The notes under the pieces: model-generated
The model's input: only the letters and a program-made list of their open reading frames with translations
Databases searched by the model: none
What the model was told of the DNA's origin: nothing
Shown: piece after piece, positions 17,513 through 26,775 of the stretch
Numbering within the stretch: position 1 is the stretch's first letter
Layout of the letters: each line of letters begins with the position of its first letter
Position numbers and translations under genes: made by a program
From: Methylomarinum sp965277025
GTDB taxonomy: Bacteria > Pseudomonadota > Gammaproteobacteria > Methylococcales > Methylomonadaceae
Direction: 5' to 3'
NCBI GenBank assembly: GCA_965277025.1
Contig: OZ255706.1
Coordinates: 1,984,001 to 2,048,000 of the forward strand
Length of the DNA stretch: 64,000 nt

Positions 17513-18437
17513 TGCAGACAAGCCACATTTCGCTTCTTCCTTGACGCTGGATGACTGGCTGGACGAGCCGGATGCCAGGCCGACACAAAACTGGTTGTTG
17601 ACCTATATCGATGTATTCGTCCTGATCGTGATGCTGGTGGTAACGTTAATTGCATTAAGCTCTTTTGAGGATTCAAAACCGGTTAAAACCTATAAAAAGG
17701 CCACAATTCAGGCCAAAGTGGCCAGTCCTGTGAAAGCGGCGGAGCAGCCATTTAAAAAACCACCGCTAAAACGGGAGCAAGAACAGCAGGTAGAGAAATC
17801 AATTGTTCATGCCACCGCGTTGAAAAAAACCGCAAAAATGCCAACGCATACCACACAAGCCAAAGAAATCAAATTGATTAAAGAAACCCGGCAGAAAGTC
17901 GAACAAAGCGTCGAGAAAGTATTGCCGGTGGCTAAAGCCAAATCAGTTGAGGAAAAAGTCAGCAAGCCAGTCAATCAACAGCAAGAAACAGAAAAGGCCA
18001 AACAATATTTACAGCAAAAACTCAAATCCTTAGGCTTGCAGGATAAAATCCAGATGACAGTGGAAAAGGGTTATGCCCAGCTGGAGATTCAGGACAATAT
18101 TTTGTATCAGTCTTCAGCGGCGGATTTGTCTGAATCCGGCAAAACCGTGTTAAAACGTCTGACACCGTTGCTACAACAGTCTGCAGGGCTGATCTATATC
18201 GAAGGCCATACCGATAACCGGCCGATAAAAACCAGTAAATTTCCATCAAACTGGGAATTGGGCGCCGCCAGGGCGACCAGTGTTTTGCATTTTCTGGCAG
18301 AGCAGCAAATTGACCCTTCCCGTATGCGGGCAGTAACCTATGCCGACACCAAGCCAATCGCCGATAACAATACAGCGGCAGGACGGCAAAAAAACCGCCG
18401 GGTGAATATCATCATTAAAGTGGCGGATGAGAATTAG
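17502..18437 (+). CDS. MotB-like protein with OmpA peptidoglycan-binding domain
   Basis: From ATG 17502 (AGGA five bases upstream) the product has a single membrane helix with the proton-carrying Asp in WLLTYIDVFVLIVMLVV, a long Lys/Glu/Gln-rich linker and a C-terminal OmpA domain (IYIEGHTDNRPIKT, NWELGAARATSVLHFL, GRQKNRRVNI). It overlaps the MotA-like gene by 11 bases. OmpA domains grip peptidoglycan, so the partner channel would be anchored to the wall. The linker of ~130 residues is long for a flagellar MotB. Confidence 0.82.
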   Translation: MMNNADKPHFASSLTLDDWLDEPDARPTQNWLLTYIDVFVLIVMLVVTLIALSSFEDSKPVKTYKKATIQAKVASPVKAAEQPFKKPPLKREQEQQVEKSIVHATALKKTAKMPTHTTQAKEIKLIKETRQKVEQSVEKVLPVAKAKSVEEKVSKPVNQQQETEKAKQYLQQKLKSLGLQDKIQMTVEKGYAQLEIQDNILYQSSAADLSESGKTVLKRLTPLLQQSAGLIYIEGHTDNRPIKTSKFPSNWELGAARATSVLHFLAEQQIDPSRMRAVTYADTKPIADNNTAAGRQKNRRVNIIIKVADEN

Positions 18438-18452
18438 CGCGGAGTGCAAGAG

Positions 18453-19229
18453 GTGGATGTTAATCCTGTTATCAACCAGATAATGAGTATGCTTGGGTTT
18501 TTGATTCCCATTGGAATCTTGCTCATCATTATAAAATCCGCCTGGTTCAAGGGTGTTGTTGGTGAATTCACCGTCAATTTAAGTACCAAACTGCTTCTTG
18601 ATAAGAATAAATATCATCTGATTAAAAATGTCACACTTCCAACGGAAGATGGCAGCACACAAATAGATCATGTCATTGTGTCTGAATATGGTGTGTTTGT
18701 TATTGAAACAAAAAACATTAAAGGATGGATATTTGGCCGTCCTGATCAAAAAACATGGACGCAACAAATTTACCGGCATAAAAACAAATTCCATAATCCG
18801 CTGCATCAAAATTATAAGCACACCAAGACTTTAGAGGGCTTGCTTGGTCTTGGCAGCAAGCAACTTTTTTCTGTGGTTGTGTTTGTCGGGGATAGTACTT
18901 TCAAAACCGAAATGCCCGAAAATGTAACTTATGGAAAAGGCCTCATTCGCTTCATAAAATCCAAAAGAAGACCTGTTCTTTCTAATGCCGAAGTGAAAGA
19001 CATCTACGATAAAATTGAATCGGGTCGTTTAAAACCTTCATTCAAAACAAATCGTGAGCATGTAAAGCACGTTAAACGAATCGTTGCCAGCAAAGTAGAG
19101 CAGAAGCAATGCCCTGAATGCGGGAGTTCAATGGTATTGAGAACAGTCAAAAAAGGACAGCATTCGGGTAAGAAATTTTGGGGGTGCTCTCGTTTCCCAA
19201 AATGCAGAGGTATAGTTAATTCTGCATAG
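18453..19229 (+). CDS. NERD nuclease-related domain protein with topoisomerase-type zinc finger
   Basis: An N-terminal membrane helix (LGFLIPIGILLIIIKSAW) precedes a NERD domain (GVVGEFTVN, STQIDHVIVSEYGVFVIETKN, GWIFG), a nuclease-like fold with the D...E-T-K core. At the C-terminus QCPECGSSMVLRTVKKGQ with GKKFWGCSRFPKCRG is a C4 zinc finger of the kind found on topoisomerase I tails. GGAG at 18441-18444 favours GTG 18453 as start; GTG 18444 and ATG 18483 are alternatives. It follows the MotB-like gene by 15 bases. Role unknown; a membrane-tethered DNA-handling protein fits. Confidence 0.8.
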   Translation: MDVNPVINQIMSMLGFLIPIGILLIIIKSAWFKGVVGEFTVNLSTKLLLDKNKYHLIKNVTLPTEDGSTQIDHVIVSEYGVFVIETKNIKGWIFGRPDQKTWTQQIYRHKNKFHNPLHQNYKHTKTLEGLLGLGSKQLFSVVVFVGDSTFKTEMPENVTYGKGLIRFIKSKRRPVLSNAEVKDIYDKIESGRLKPSFKTNREHVKHVKRIVASKVEQKQCPECGSSMVLRTVKKGQHSGKKFWGCSRFPKCRGIVNSA

Positions 19230-19287
19230 TAAACTGTTAGCAGAAAATAATATTCACCTTAATTATCAGTAAGCAAGGTCATAAAAT

Positions 19288-20387
19288 ATGAAAATAATAT
19301 CAGTCTTTAATAATAAGGGCGGTGTGGGAAAAACAACATTAACTTATCATGTTGCTAATGCTTTATCTGAGATGGGTAAAAAGATACTCATTATTGATGC
19401 AGACCCTCAATGTAACCTAACTATATATGCATTAAATCAAGAATACATCCATGAACTCTGGGCGGCTGAAGACCCATATATAGATGAGGGCTTTGAGGCT
19501 TCAAAAAATAAATATAAAAATAATGAATATGAGAAAATCACCTCTAATGCAAGAAGCTTGCATTTTCTATTAAGACCAACGGAAGAAGGCACAGGCGATC
19601 ATGAAAAACTACCACCTCCCGCAGAGCTTAATGCTAATTTAGATGTTATCCATGGTCGTTTAACATTACATCTTTATGAAGAAAAAGTGGCGAGCCGATG
19701 GACTGATATATATAGAGGTGAGCCGTGAGCCGTTAGCGATTAGAACAATAACGAAAATAAGATCATTGGCAGAACAATATGCAAAATTATGTGATAATTG
19801 ATACTTCACCAAGTTTAGGTTCATTAAATAAAGTAATAATATCGACTGTAGATGGTTTTTTTGTTCCTGCATCACCTGATCTTTTTAGTTTGTACGGTAT
19901 TAAAAATATAGGTAAGGCTTTGTCATCTTGGAAAGAAGAGTTTGATATTACTTATAAATTGATCTCGAATGAGAAAAGACATTCTTTCCCTAAAAACTTC
20001 GTCACGTTTTTAGGGTACACAATATACAATGCAAAGAAATATGCTGGATATAATGAGTGGGACTTAGCAAAGGCTCATCTAAATTACGCTAAAAAAATAC
20101 CTCTAACTATAGAAGAAAATATAAAAGAAGAGATAAGGTCGCATTTAACACCTGAGCTTATGGAAAGACCTATTGGAGAAACTTCTGTAATGCATACTCA
20201 TAATACATTCCCATCAATGGCTCAGTATTATAATAGCCCAATGTGGGAAGTGCCAGACTTACCCAACATTGAAAGTGATCATGTGAGTACTCTTGGTGGC
20301 TCAGGGAATAAATATAGGGAAACAAGAGAAAAATATATTAAATTTTGTGATGATTTGTTATTTCGAATAAGATTATTAGATTCATAA
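19288..20387 (+). pseudogene. ParA-family P-loop ATPase, broken by two micro-indels
   Basis: The N-terminal half has the deviant Walker A FNNKGGVGKTTLTYHVANAL and IIDADPQCNLT; the second half (from 19779) resumes at YVIIDTSPSLGSLNKVI (Walker B) and runs to 20387. Between them, GTGAGCC is duplicated in tandem near 19721, shifting the frame, and about 60 bases later the frame shifts again near a TTATGTGATA stretch. Reading across gives GEPLAIRTITKIRSLAEQYAKLCDN, so the original protein of ~365 aa was continuous. Base composition is much more AT-rich than the core genes. It is followed two bases later by a RelA/SpoT-domain gene. Confidence 0.8.
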
Positions 20388-20388
20388 T

Positions 20389-20712
20389 ATGAATAGTAAA
20401 ATTATTGATGATATAGTCAATTCATATGTTGGCGAAAAACATTTATTTGAGTGTTTTATGAATGGTGTGGTTGATACGTTCAGGCTTGAGCCAAGTTTAA
20501 ATAAATATGGTAATCCAATAATTTATACCATTAAAAATCGTTTAAAGGACGAGGATCATTTAAAAGATAAAATTAAAAGAAAATGGGATGAAAGTAACCC
20601 TATTACGCCAGAAAATATATTTGATCGTATTACAGATTTGGCTGGAGTAAGAGTGTTGCATCTCTGTCAAGATCAGTTTACTGAAATACATAAATTGATT
20701 CATAAAAAAATA
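20389..20712 (+). pseudogene. RelA/SpoT-domain protein, N-terminal fragment cut by IS66
   Basis: About 108 residues before the IS66 end at 20713. It shows the start of a nucleotide pyrophosphokinase domain: IYTIKNRLKDEDHLKDKIKRK (basic substrate-binding stretch) and ITDLAGVRVLHLCQDQF (conserved Asp). A few extra residues are read from the IS before a stop at 20733. The remaining C-terminal part is not found beyond the right end of the IS at 22421. It starts one base after the ParA-like stop, so the two were a unit. Such enzymes make (p)ppGpp-like alarmones or modify RNA. Confidence 0.75.
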
Positions 20713-22421
20713 GTAACTACTCAGCGTAAATAAGTAAAAAAACTGCTTGACACGATTTTAGCGTTATTTTTGATTTTCTAACGGCAACACCTGGCGCAAG
20801 AGGTTTACTGTATTAGCCTGCGTTAGTTGAGGCGTGTTGCCTTATAAGCAATGCCCGATAGCCCTGCTGCCGTGCATTTCTAAAATACGATGACGGGCAA
20901 CACAGAGGCAAAAATTCGTATTTCAAAAGCCATGAGACAAGAGTCCTGTACTTAAACCCACAGGCCGTTTCATTGAAGATTGATTCCATTGATGTAGAGG
21001 CTGCCATTACCCATGCCCGGCAGCTGATTGAAGATGAAGCCGATTTATCTCCGGCGCTGCGGTCTTCGCTGGAGATATTGTTGTTGCTGGTCACGCTCTT
21101 GATGCATCGGCTCGGACTTAACAGCAGTAACAGTTCCAGGCCGCCATCAAGTGATCCTGATCGTAAAAGGAAAGCACGGGCTGGATCAAAAAAACCAGGT
21201 GGTGGACAGAAAGGGCATATTGGCACCACGCTGGTTAAAGTCGATGATCCCGATGACGTTATCTCCATCAAGATTGATCGCCGTACCTTGCCAGCCGGAA
21301 GCTACACGGCAGATGGCTTTGAACCCCGGCAGGTATTTGATATTGATATTTCACGGATTGTGACGGAATATCGTGCGCAAAGGCTTATCGATGAACAAGG
21401 TCGTCGGTTTGTTGCTCCTTTTCCCGAGGGCGTAACAAAAGCCGTGCAATATGGTGACCAACTCAAGGCGCACGCCGTGTATCTTTCGCAGTACCAATTA
21501 TTGCCCTGCCAGCGCATCAAGGATTATTTTTCCGATCAATTACAGATCCCCATCAGTGAAGGTTCGCTGGTTAATTTCAATCAACCAGCCTTTGAGAAGC
21601 TGGCATCCTTTGAGCCGATTTGCAAGCAAAGACTGGCGGCAGCTTCTGTTGTACATGCCGATGAAACGGGCATTAACATCAATGGCGCCAGGTACTGGTT
21701 GCATTGTGCTTCTAATGATTTATGGACACATTATTTTCCCCATGTAAAACGGGGCAAGGAAGCGATGGATGTCATTGGCATCCTGCCTGACTTTCATGGC
21801 ATTTTATGCCACGATCACTGGAAGCCTTACTACAAGTCCCCCTTCACTCATGCCTTGTGCAATGCGCATCATCTGCGTGAACTGACCCGTGCCCGGGAGC
21901 AGGATGGACAGCAGTGGGCCAAAGAAATGGAAACCCGGTTAAAAAAGATCAATCAGGTCGTCGATGATGCAGGGGGGAAGCTTGAAGCAAGAAAAGCGGC
22001 CTGTTATCGACGACGATATCGAGATTTATTAGAGAAAGCACAAATTGAATGTCCGCCACCAACCCCCGTTGCCCGGTAAACCCAAACGTGGGCGCCTCAA
22101 GCGCAGTAAATCCAGAAACTTACTGGAACGGCTGAACAATTACCCGGATGATGTCTTACGCTTTATGAGAGAAATAGATGTGCCATTTACTAATAATCCC
22201 GGTGAGAATGATATCCGCATGACCAAGGTGCAGCAAAAAATATCGGGGTGTTTCAGGAGTGAGCAGGGTGCCATCACCTTCTGCCGTATTCGGGGATATC
22301 TATCCACTTGTCGTAAACATCATGTCAGTGCCTCTGAAGCGTTGGTACTGGTATTTAAGGGGAAATTACCGGAATTTACTCAGTGACCTGATGCTTTTGG
22401 TAAAATACGCTGAGTAGTTAC
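20713..22421 (+). mobile_element. IS66-family element, copy 2
   Basis: 1,709 bases with the same GTAACTACTCAGCGTA inverted ends as copy 1. The 8 bases on each side (AAAAAATA and AAATTAAA) do not match and the disrupted RelA/SpoT gene does not resume, so this copy marks a deletion or recombination joint. Confidence 0.9.
20973..22386 (+). pseudogene. IS66-family transposase with C-tract frameshift
   Basis: Matches the intact copy at 9693-11105, except that a run of four C has become five near 22065-22070 (after ECPPPTP), which shifts the frame and stops translation at 22079. The rest of the protein (GKPKRGRLKRSKSRNLLERL to the end) is read in the next frame to 22386. The catalytic Glu lies beyond the break, so the short product should be inactive. 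Confidence 0.85.
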
Positions 22422-22441
22422 AAATTAAAAAGGTTACCGCA

Positions 22442-22939
22442 ATGAAAATAATACGTCATTTATGGCTGTTTCTGCTCCTGCAAATGGCAGGCAGTAGTGC
22501 AATGGCGCTGGACATTTTGCCGTTTACCCAGCAAACGCTGCCAGAAATCAAACAACACTATCAAAACAAACCGTTCATTTTGGTGTTCTGGTCTGAAAGC
22601 TGTACGTTTTGCATGAAAGAACTGGCCATGTTTGGCCAATTACAAAAAGAACTGCCCGATCTTCCGCTGGTGACAGGTTCAACCGACTTGGATTTGGATG
22701 AACAAAGCATCAAGGAAATTTTGCAACAAAGCGGTCTGGAGTTACAGAAAACCTGGGTTTTTTCAGGCGAGTATCCAGAATTGATTTATCGGGCTGTCGA
22801 TAAACGCTGGCGTGGCGAGTTACCGGTCACTTATTTTTTTGATCGACAACATCAGGTATTCCGCCATGTTGGCATGGTGAAAGAAGATGAAGTGAAAGCC
22901 TGGCTGAATCAGGTGGGTGAGCAAATTTCAACCCAGTGA
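22442..22939 (+). CDS. thioredoxin-like (TlpA/ResA-type) secreted protein
   Basis: 165 residues with a signal peptide (MKIIRHLWLFLLLQMAGSSAMA) and a thioredoxin fold. The active-site region is FILVFWSESCTFCMKELAMF, so the motif is CTFC rather than the CxPC usual in TlpA/ResA, and LPVTYFFDRQHQVF carries the cis-Pro loop. It would act in the periplasm on disulfides or as a reductant for cytochrome c assembly. It begins only 20 bases after the IS66 end, so its own promoter may have been replaced by sequence within the element. Confidence 0.8.
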   Translation: MKIIRHLWLFLLLQMAGSSAMALDILPFTQQTLPEIKQHYQNKPFILVFWSESCTFCMKELAMFGQLQKELPDLPLVTGSTDLDLDEQSIKEILQQSGLELQKTWVFSGEYPELIYRAVDKRWRGELPVTYFFDRQHQVFRHVGMVKEDEVKAWLNQVGEQISTQ

Positions 22940-22981
22940 AGATTACTCTTCATACAAGCATAACTATCTACACTTTTTGCT

Positions 22982-23007
22982 GGTTCCCAAGCTCCTGCTT
23001 GGGAACC
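22982..23007. repeat. REP-like palindrome, type GGTTCCCAAGC
   Basis: GGTTCCCAAGC pairs perfectly with GCTTGGGAACC around TCCT. It is followed by CTGATCCAGAAATTCCGCTTC, a tail that also occurs near 57316. Relatives lie near 27399, 55648 and 57316. This forms the main feature of the 284-base gap before serA; I see no gene in the remainder. Confidence 0.7.
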
Positions 23008-23223
23008 TGATCCAGAAATTCCGCTTCAACAAAGCAGCATCAAGCTAACTGGACAGAGGTTTTGTTTGGGAGTGGATTATTCGTGAAGCAGGATCTTATT
23101 CCATTTCGTTTTTTGTTGCCCCTGGCAAAAAACGAACCTCCAAAATGCTAAAAACTCACCTGCAGAGCGTATAAAACTGCTAAAATATTGGGTTTATTTA
23201 ATCCCTTGATAAATCCGAAAAGC

Positions 23224-24810
23224 ATGAAGAAAATACTGATTTCCGACAAGTTAGCCGATGATGGCATCAACTTTTTGAATGAACAGCCTGATATTCAAGT
23301 CCATATTCAAACAGGATTGAGCGAGGATGAGTTGTGCGAACTGATTCCAGATTCTGACGCACTGCTGATCCGTAGCGGCACCACCGTCACCGCAAAAGTA
23401 TTACAGGCGGCTAAAAAACTGAAAGTTGTCGGCCGAGCCGGAATCGGTGTGGATAATGTCGATGTAGCGGCCGCGACGGAACAAGGGGTTATCGTGATGA
23501 ATACCCCTGATGCCAACGCCACAACCACTGCGGAATTGGCGATTGCGCATATGTTCTCGTTAAGCCGGAATCTGCCGGAAGCCAATAATTCGGTCAAAGC
23601 GGGCAAATGGGAACGCGCCAAATTGATGGGGGCGGAAGTCTCGCATAAAACACTGGCGATTTTAGGGTTTGGCACGATCGGCCGGATTGTCGCGCAACGT
23701 GGCAATGGCCTGAAAATGCGGGTTATCGCCTATGATCCATTTGTCACGCCGGAAATTTTTGAAGAATATGGCGCAGAATCTGTCAGTCTGGATGAATTGG
23801 TCAGTCAGGCGGATTATTTGACGCTGCATTGCCCTTTGATCGAGAAAACCCGCAATATTATTGGCGCCGGACAACTGGCCGCGATGAAAAAGAGCGCCAT
23901 GCTGATCAACTGTGCGCGTGGCGGGCTGGTGGACGAAACGGCCTTGTACGAAGCCTTGCAAAATGGTGAAATCGCCAAGGCGGCATTGGATGTATTTGAA
24001 CATGAGCCACCTAAAGACTCCCCGCTGTTGGGGCTGGATAATATCCATTTCACACCGCATTTAGGGGCTTCCACACGCGAAGCACAGGTTGCTGTCAGCG
24101 TAGAGATTGCCCGACAAGTGGTGACCTATCTGCAAACCGGTGAAGCGATCAATGCACTGAATATTCCCCGTTTGTCTGCTGAAGAATTGCGCAAAGCCAA
24201 ACCATTTATTGGGCTGGCCAATATCCTCGGTAAAATGCTGATCAATTTGATCGATGCACCGGTGAAAACACTGGATGTTGTCGCTTGTGGCAAGGCCAGC
24301 GAAGTTGAAATTCGGCCACTTTCCGTGGAAGTATTGGTTGGCATGCTGGCCGATCAGTTTTCGACCCCCGTGAACAGTGTCAATGCCGAGAATATTGCCA
24401 AAAAACAAGGGATCTCTCTGGTAGAAACCCGTACCGAAGATGCTGAAGGGTATTTGTCCTTGATCAAAGTGGCCGGTCACTGTGATGATGGTCAGGTGGT
24501 TTCGCTGGAAGGCACGTTGCTGGGTGACAGCCATCCGCGCATGGTCAAGATCAATGACTTTGAAATTGAAGTGGTGCCGGAAGGCGCCATGCTGGTGACC
24601 AAGCATGATGACAAGCCGGGTGTTATTTCTGCCATCAGTTCGGTATTGGGGGAATCCAATATCAATATTTCCAGAATGCAGGTCGGAACAGCCGATACAC
24701 AGCAGCAGGCGATGGCGGTCATCAGTGTGTCTGAACCCTTGACAGAAGAATTGGTGCAGGCCGTTTGTGATATTCCCGCCGTCAAATCGGTCAAGCAAAT
24801 TCAGTTATGA
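23224..24810 (+). CDS. serA: D-3-phosphoglycerate dehydrogenase
   Basis: First step of serine synthesis: oxidises 3-phosphoglycerate to 3-phosphohydroxypyruvate with NAD. The substrate domain begins MKKILISDKLADDGI, the NAD-binding fold has LAILGFGTIGRIVAQR, and RAGIGVDNVD, CARGGLVDETAL (Arg) and FTPHLGAST (catalytic His) follow. At 528 aa it is the long form with an intervening domain and a C-terminal ACT domain (VTKHDDKPGVISAISSVLGESNINI) for feedback control. I choose ATG 23224 over the longer frame because families start here. It overlaps serB by four bases, and with serC at 62642 completes the serine pathway. Confidence 0.95.
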   Translation: MKKILISDKLADDGINFLNEQPDIQVHIQTGLSEDELCELIPDSDALLIRSGTTVTAKVLQAAKKLKVVGRAGIGVDNVDVAAATEQGVIVMNTPDANATTTAELAIAHMFSLSRNLPEANNSVKAGKWERAKLMGAEVSHKTLAILGFGTIGRIVAQRGNGLKMRVIAYDPFVTPEIFEEYGAESVSLDELVSQADYLTLHCPLIEKTRNIIGAGQLAAMKKSAMLINCARGGLVDETALYEALQNGEIAKAALDVFEHEPPKDSPLLGLDNIHFTPHLGASTREAQVAVSVEIARQVVTYLQTGEAINALNIPRLSAEELRKAKPFIGLANILGKMLINLIDAPVKTLDVVACGKASEVEIRPLSVEVLVGMLADQFSTPVNSVNAENIAKKQGISLVETRTEDAEGYLSLIKVAGHCDDGQVVSLEGTLLGDSHPRMVKINDFEIEVVPEGAMLVTKHDDKPGVISAISSVLGESNINISRMQVGTADTQQQAMAVISVSEPLTEELVQAVCDIPAVKSVKQIQL

Positions 24811-25448
24811 GCGTCGATATTGTCTGTTTCGACTGCGACAGCACTTTGAGCGCGGTTGAAGGCATCGATGAACTGGCCAGGCAGTCAGGCGCGTTTGATC
24901 AGGTGGCTGCGTTGACAGACCAGGCCATGAATGGAGAAATTGCGCTGGAAGAGGTTTATGGCAGACGCCTGCAACTGATTCAGCCGGACCGGGGCATGCT
25001 GGATTGGCTGGCGGATTTGTATGTGCAGAAGATGGTGGAAGGGGTTGTCGAGGTCATGGCAACCTTGCAACAATCAGGTAAAGACATTCACATCATCAGT
25101 GGCGGCATCCGCCAGGCGATTTTGCCGTTGGCCCGCCACTTGAACATTCCTGAAGCGCATGTGCATGCGGTGAATGTATTGTTTGACCCACAGGGACATT
25201 ACCAGGATTTCGACCGGCAATCCCCTTTGGCCAGAAATGGCGGCAAGGCCGATATTTGCCGGCGCATTATCCGTCCCGGTAAAACAGCGGCGATGGTGGG
25301 TGATGGCAATACCGATCTGGAAGCGAAGCAGGCCGGCGCTACCGTGATCGGATTTGGCGGCGTAGCCAGTCGGGAGCAGGTCAAACAACAGGCGGATTAT
25401 TTTGTTGACGGGCCGTCATTAAGGCCGGTTTTGGATTATTTACACTGA
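24807..25448 (+). CDS. serB: phosphoserine phosphatase, HAD superfamily
   Basis: Last step of serine synthesis. Motif I FDCDSTLSAVEG carries the nucleophile Asp and the DxDST form of phosphoserine phosphatases; motif II is IHIISGGI; motif III is MVGDGNTDLEAKQAG, with T in place of the usual N of GDGxND. At 213 aa it is the single-domain form. It overlaps serA (ATGA), so the two enzymes are made together, which supports the assignment over other HAD hydrolases. Confidence 0.88.
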   Translation: MSVDIVCFDCDSTLSAVEGIDELARQSGAFDQVAALTDQAMNGEIALEEVYGRRLQLIQPDRGMLDWLADLYVQKMVEGVVEVMATLQQSGKDIHIISGGIRQAILPLARHLNIPEAHVHAVNVLFDPQGHYQDFDRQSPLARNGGKADICRRIIRPGKTAAMVGDGNTDLEAKQAGATVIGFGGVASREQVKQQADYFVDGPSLRPVLDYLH

Positions 25449-25502
25449 TATGAGTTGAGGCAGTGATAGTCTTAACTGACATGAATCAAAAGAGAGAAAA
25501 CA

Positions 25503-26252
25503 ATGGCAGGACATAGTAAGTGGGCAAATATCAAGCATCGTAAAGGCGCGCAAGATGCCAAACGTGGCAAAATTTTCACCAAACTGATTCGCGAAATCAG
25601 TGTCGCCGCCAAAAAAGGCGCAGACCCGGCCAATAACCCGGCATTGCGCACCGCCATCGACAAGGCGCTGGGCGCGAACATGAAGAAAGACACCATCGAA
25701 AACACCATTAAAAAAGCCTCGGGTACGATGGATGGCGTTAATTATGAAGAAGTGCGTTATGAAGGTTATGGCCCTGGCGGGACAGCGGTGATGGTTGATT
25801 GTTTGACCGATAACCGTAATCGCACCGTGGCCGAAGTTCGTCATGCGTTTTCCAAGGCGGGCGGTAATTTAGGCACGGATGGTTCGGTGGCCTATATGTT
25901 TCGCAAGATTGGTATTATCAGTTATCCTGCCGGAGCCGATGAAGATGCCATAATGGAGGCGGCGCTGGAAGCCGGCGCCGAAGATATCGTTACCAATGAC
26001 GATGGTTCCATCGATGTTTTTACCGATCCACAAGAGTATTTGAACGTCAAGGAAGCTATGATCGCGGCAGGGCTTGAGCCTGAAAACAGCGAAGTGACCA
26101 TGCATGCCGATAACAAGACCGATCTGGATGAGGCGACGGCGGAAAAAATGATGCGTTTGATCGAGCGCCTGGAAGACCTGGATGATGTGCAGGAAGTGTA
26201 TTCCAATGCCGATATCAGCGACGATATCATGGAAAAACTGGCAGCCTCCTAA
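25503..26252 (+). CDS. yebC: YebC/PmpR-family regulator or translation factor
   Basis: 249 residues beginning MAGHSKWANIKHRKGAQDAKRGKIFTK, the unmistakable family opening, with YEGYGPGGTAVMVDCLTDN and NLGTDGSVAYMF in the middle. The family has been described as DNA-binding regulators and, more recently, as ribosome factors relieving stalls at proline runs. It stands directly before ruvC, as in most gammaproteobacteria, and has a GAGAG site before ATG 25503. Confidence 0.93.
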   Translation: MAGHSKWANIKHRKGAQDAKRGKIFTKLIREISVAAKKGADPANNPALRTAIDKALGANMKKDTIENTIKKASGTMDGVNYEEVRYEGYGPGGTAVMVDCLTDNRNRTVAEVRHAFSKAGGNLGTDGSVAYMFRKIGIISYPAGADEDAIMEAALEAGAEDIVTNDDGSIDVFTDPQEYLNVKEAMIAAGLEPENSEVTMHADNKTDLDEATAEKMMRLIERLEDLDDVQEVYSNADISDDIMEKLAAS

Positions 26253-26277
26253 TGTTTACAGTGTTTGGAGTATTTGT

Positions 26278-26775
26278 TTGAAGCGAATCTTAGGCATCGA
26301 TCCCGGTTCCCGTCTCACCGGCTATGGCGTCATCGAAATCGAGGCCCAGAGCAGCCGTTATATCGCCAGCGGTTGTATTCGTATCAAGGCGGAAACGTTT
26401 CCGGAACGCCTGAAGCAAATCTTTGACGGTATTACCGAAGTGATTGCCTTGTATCAACCCGGACAAATGGCGATAGAGCAAGTGTTTATGCATAAAAATG
26501 CCGATTCCGCCTTAAAGCTGGGCCAGGCCCGGGGAGCGGCGATCTGCGCCGCGCTGAATTGCGGACTGCCGGTGCATGAATACGCCGCCCGGCAAATCAA
26601 ACAGGCACTGGTGGGTAAAGGCAATGCCGACAAACACCAGGTACAACATATGGTGAAAATTCTGTTGAATATTCAAGGGGAACTTCATGTCGATGCCGGC
26701 GATGCGCTGGGCATTTGCTTGTGCCATAGCCATCATCAGCACACCCAGCAACGCTTAACCCGGGCAGGTTTATGA
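26278..26775 (+). CDS. ruvC: Holliday junction endonuclease RuvC
   Basis: Cuts four-way DNA junctions at the end of recombination, working with RuvAB. The start is TTG 26278 (LKRILGIDPGSRLTGYG), with GGAG seven bases upstream; upstream codons in the same frame read through yebC. Catalytic acids are Asp in GIDPGS, Glu in MAIEQVFM and the two Asp in HVDAGDALGICLCH. 165 aa is the normal length. Its stop overlaps ruvA (ATGA). Confidence 0.93.
   Translation: MKRILGIDPGSRLTGYGVIEIEAQSSRYIASGCIRIKAETFPERLKQIFDGITEVIALYQPGQMAIEQVFMHKNADSALKLGQARGAAICAALNCGLPVHEYAARQIKQALVGKGNADKHQVQHMVKILLNIQGELHVDAGDALGICLCHSHHQHTQQRLTRAGL

Noticed and set aside
20389..20733. Intact small RelA-like protein of 114 residues
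   Set aside because: The last residues and the stop come from the IS66 end, and the domain is cut after its first motifs.
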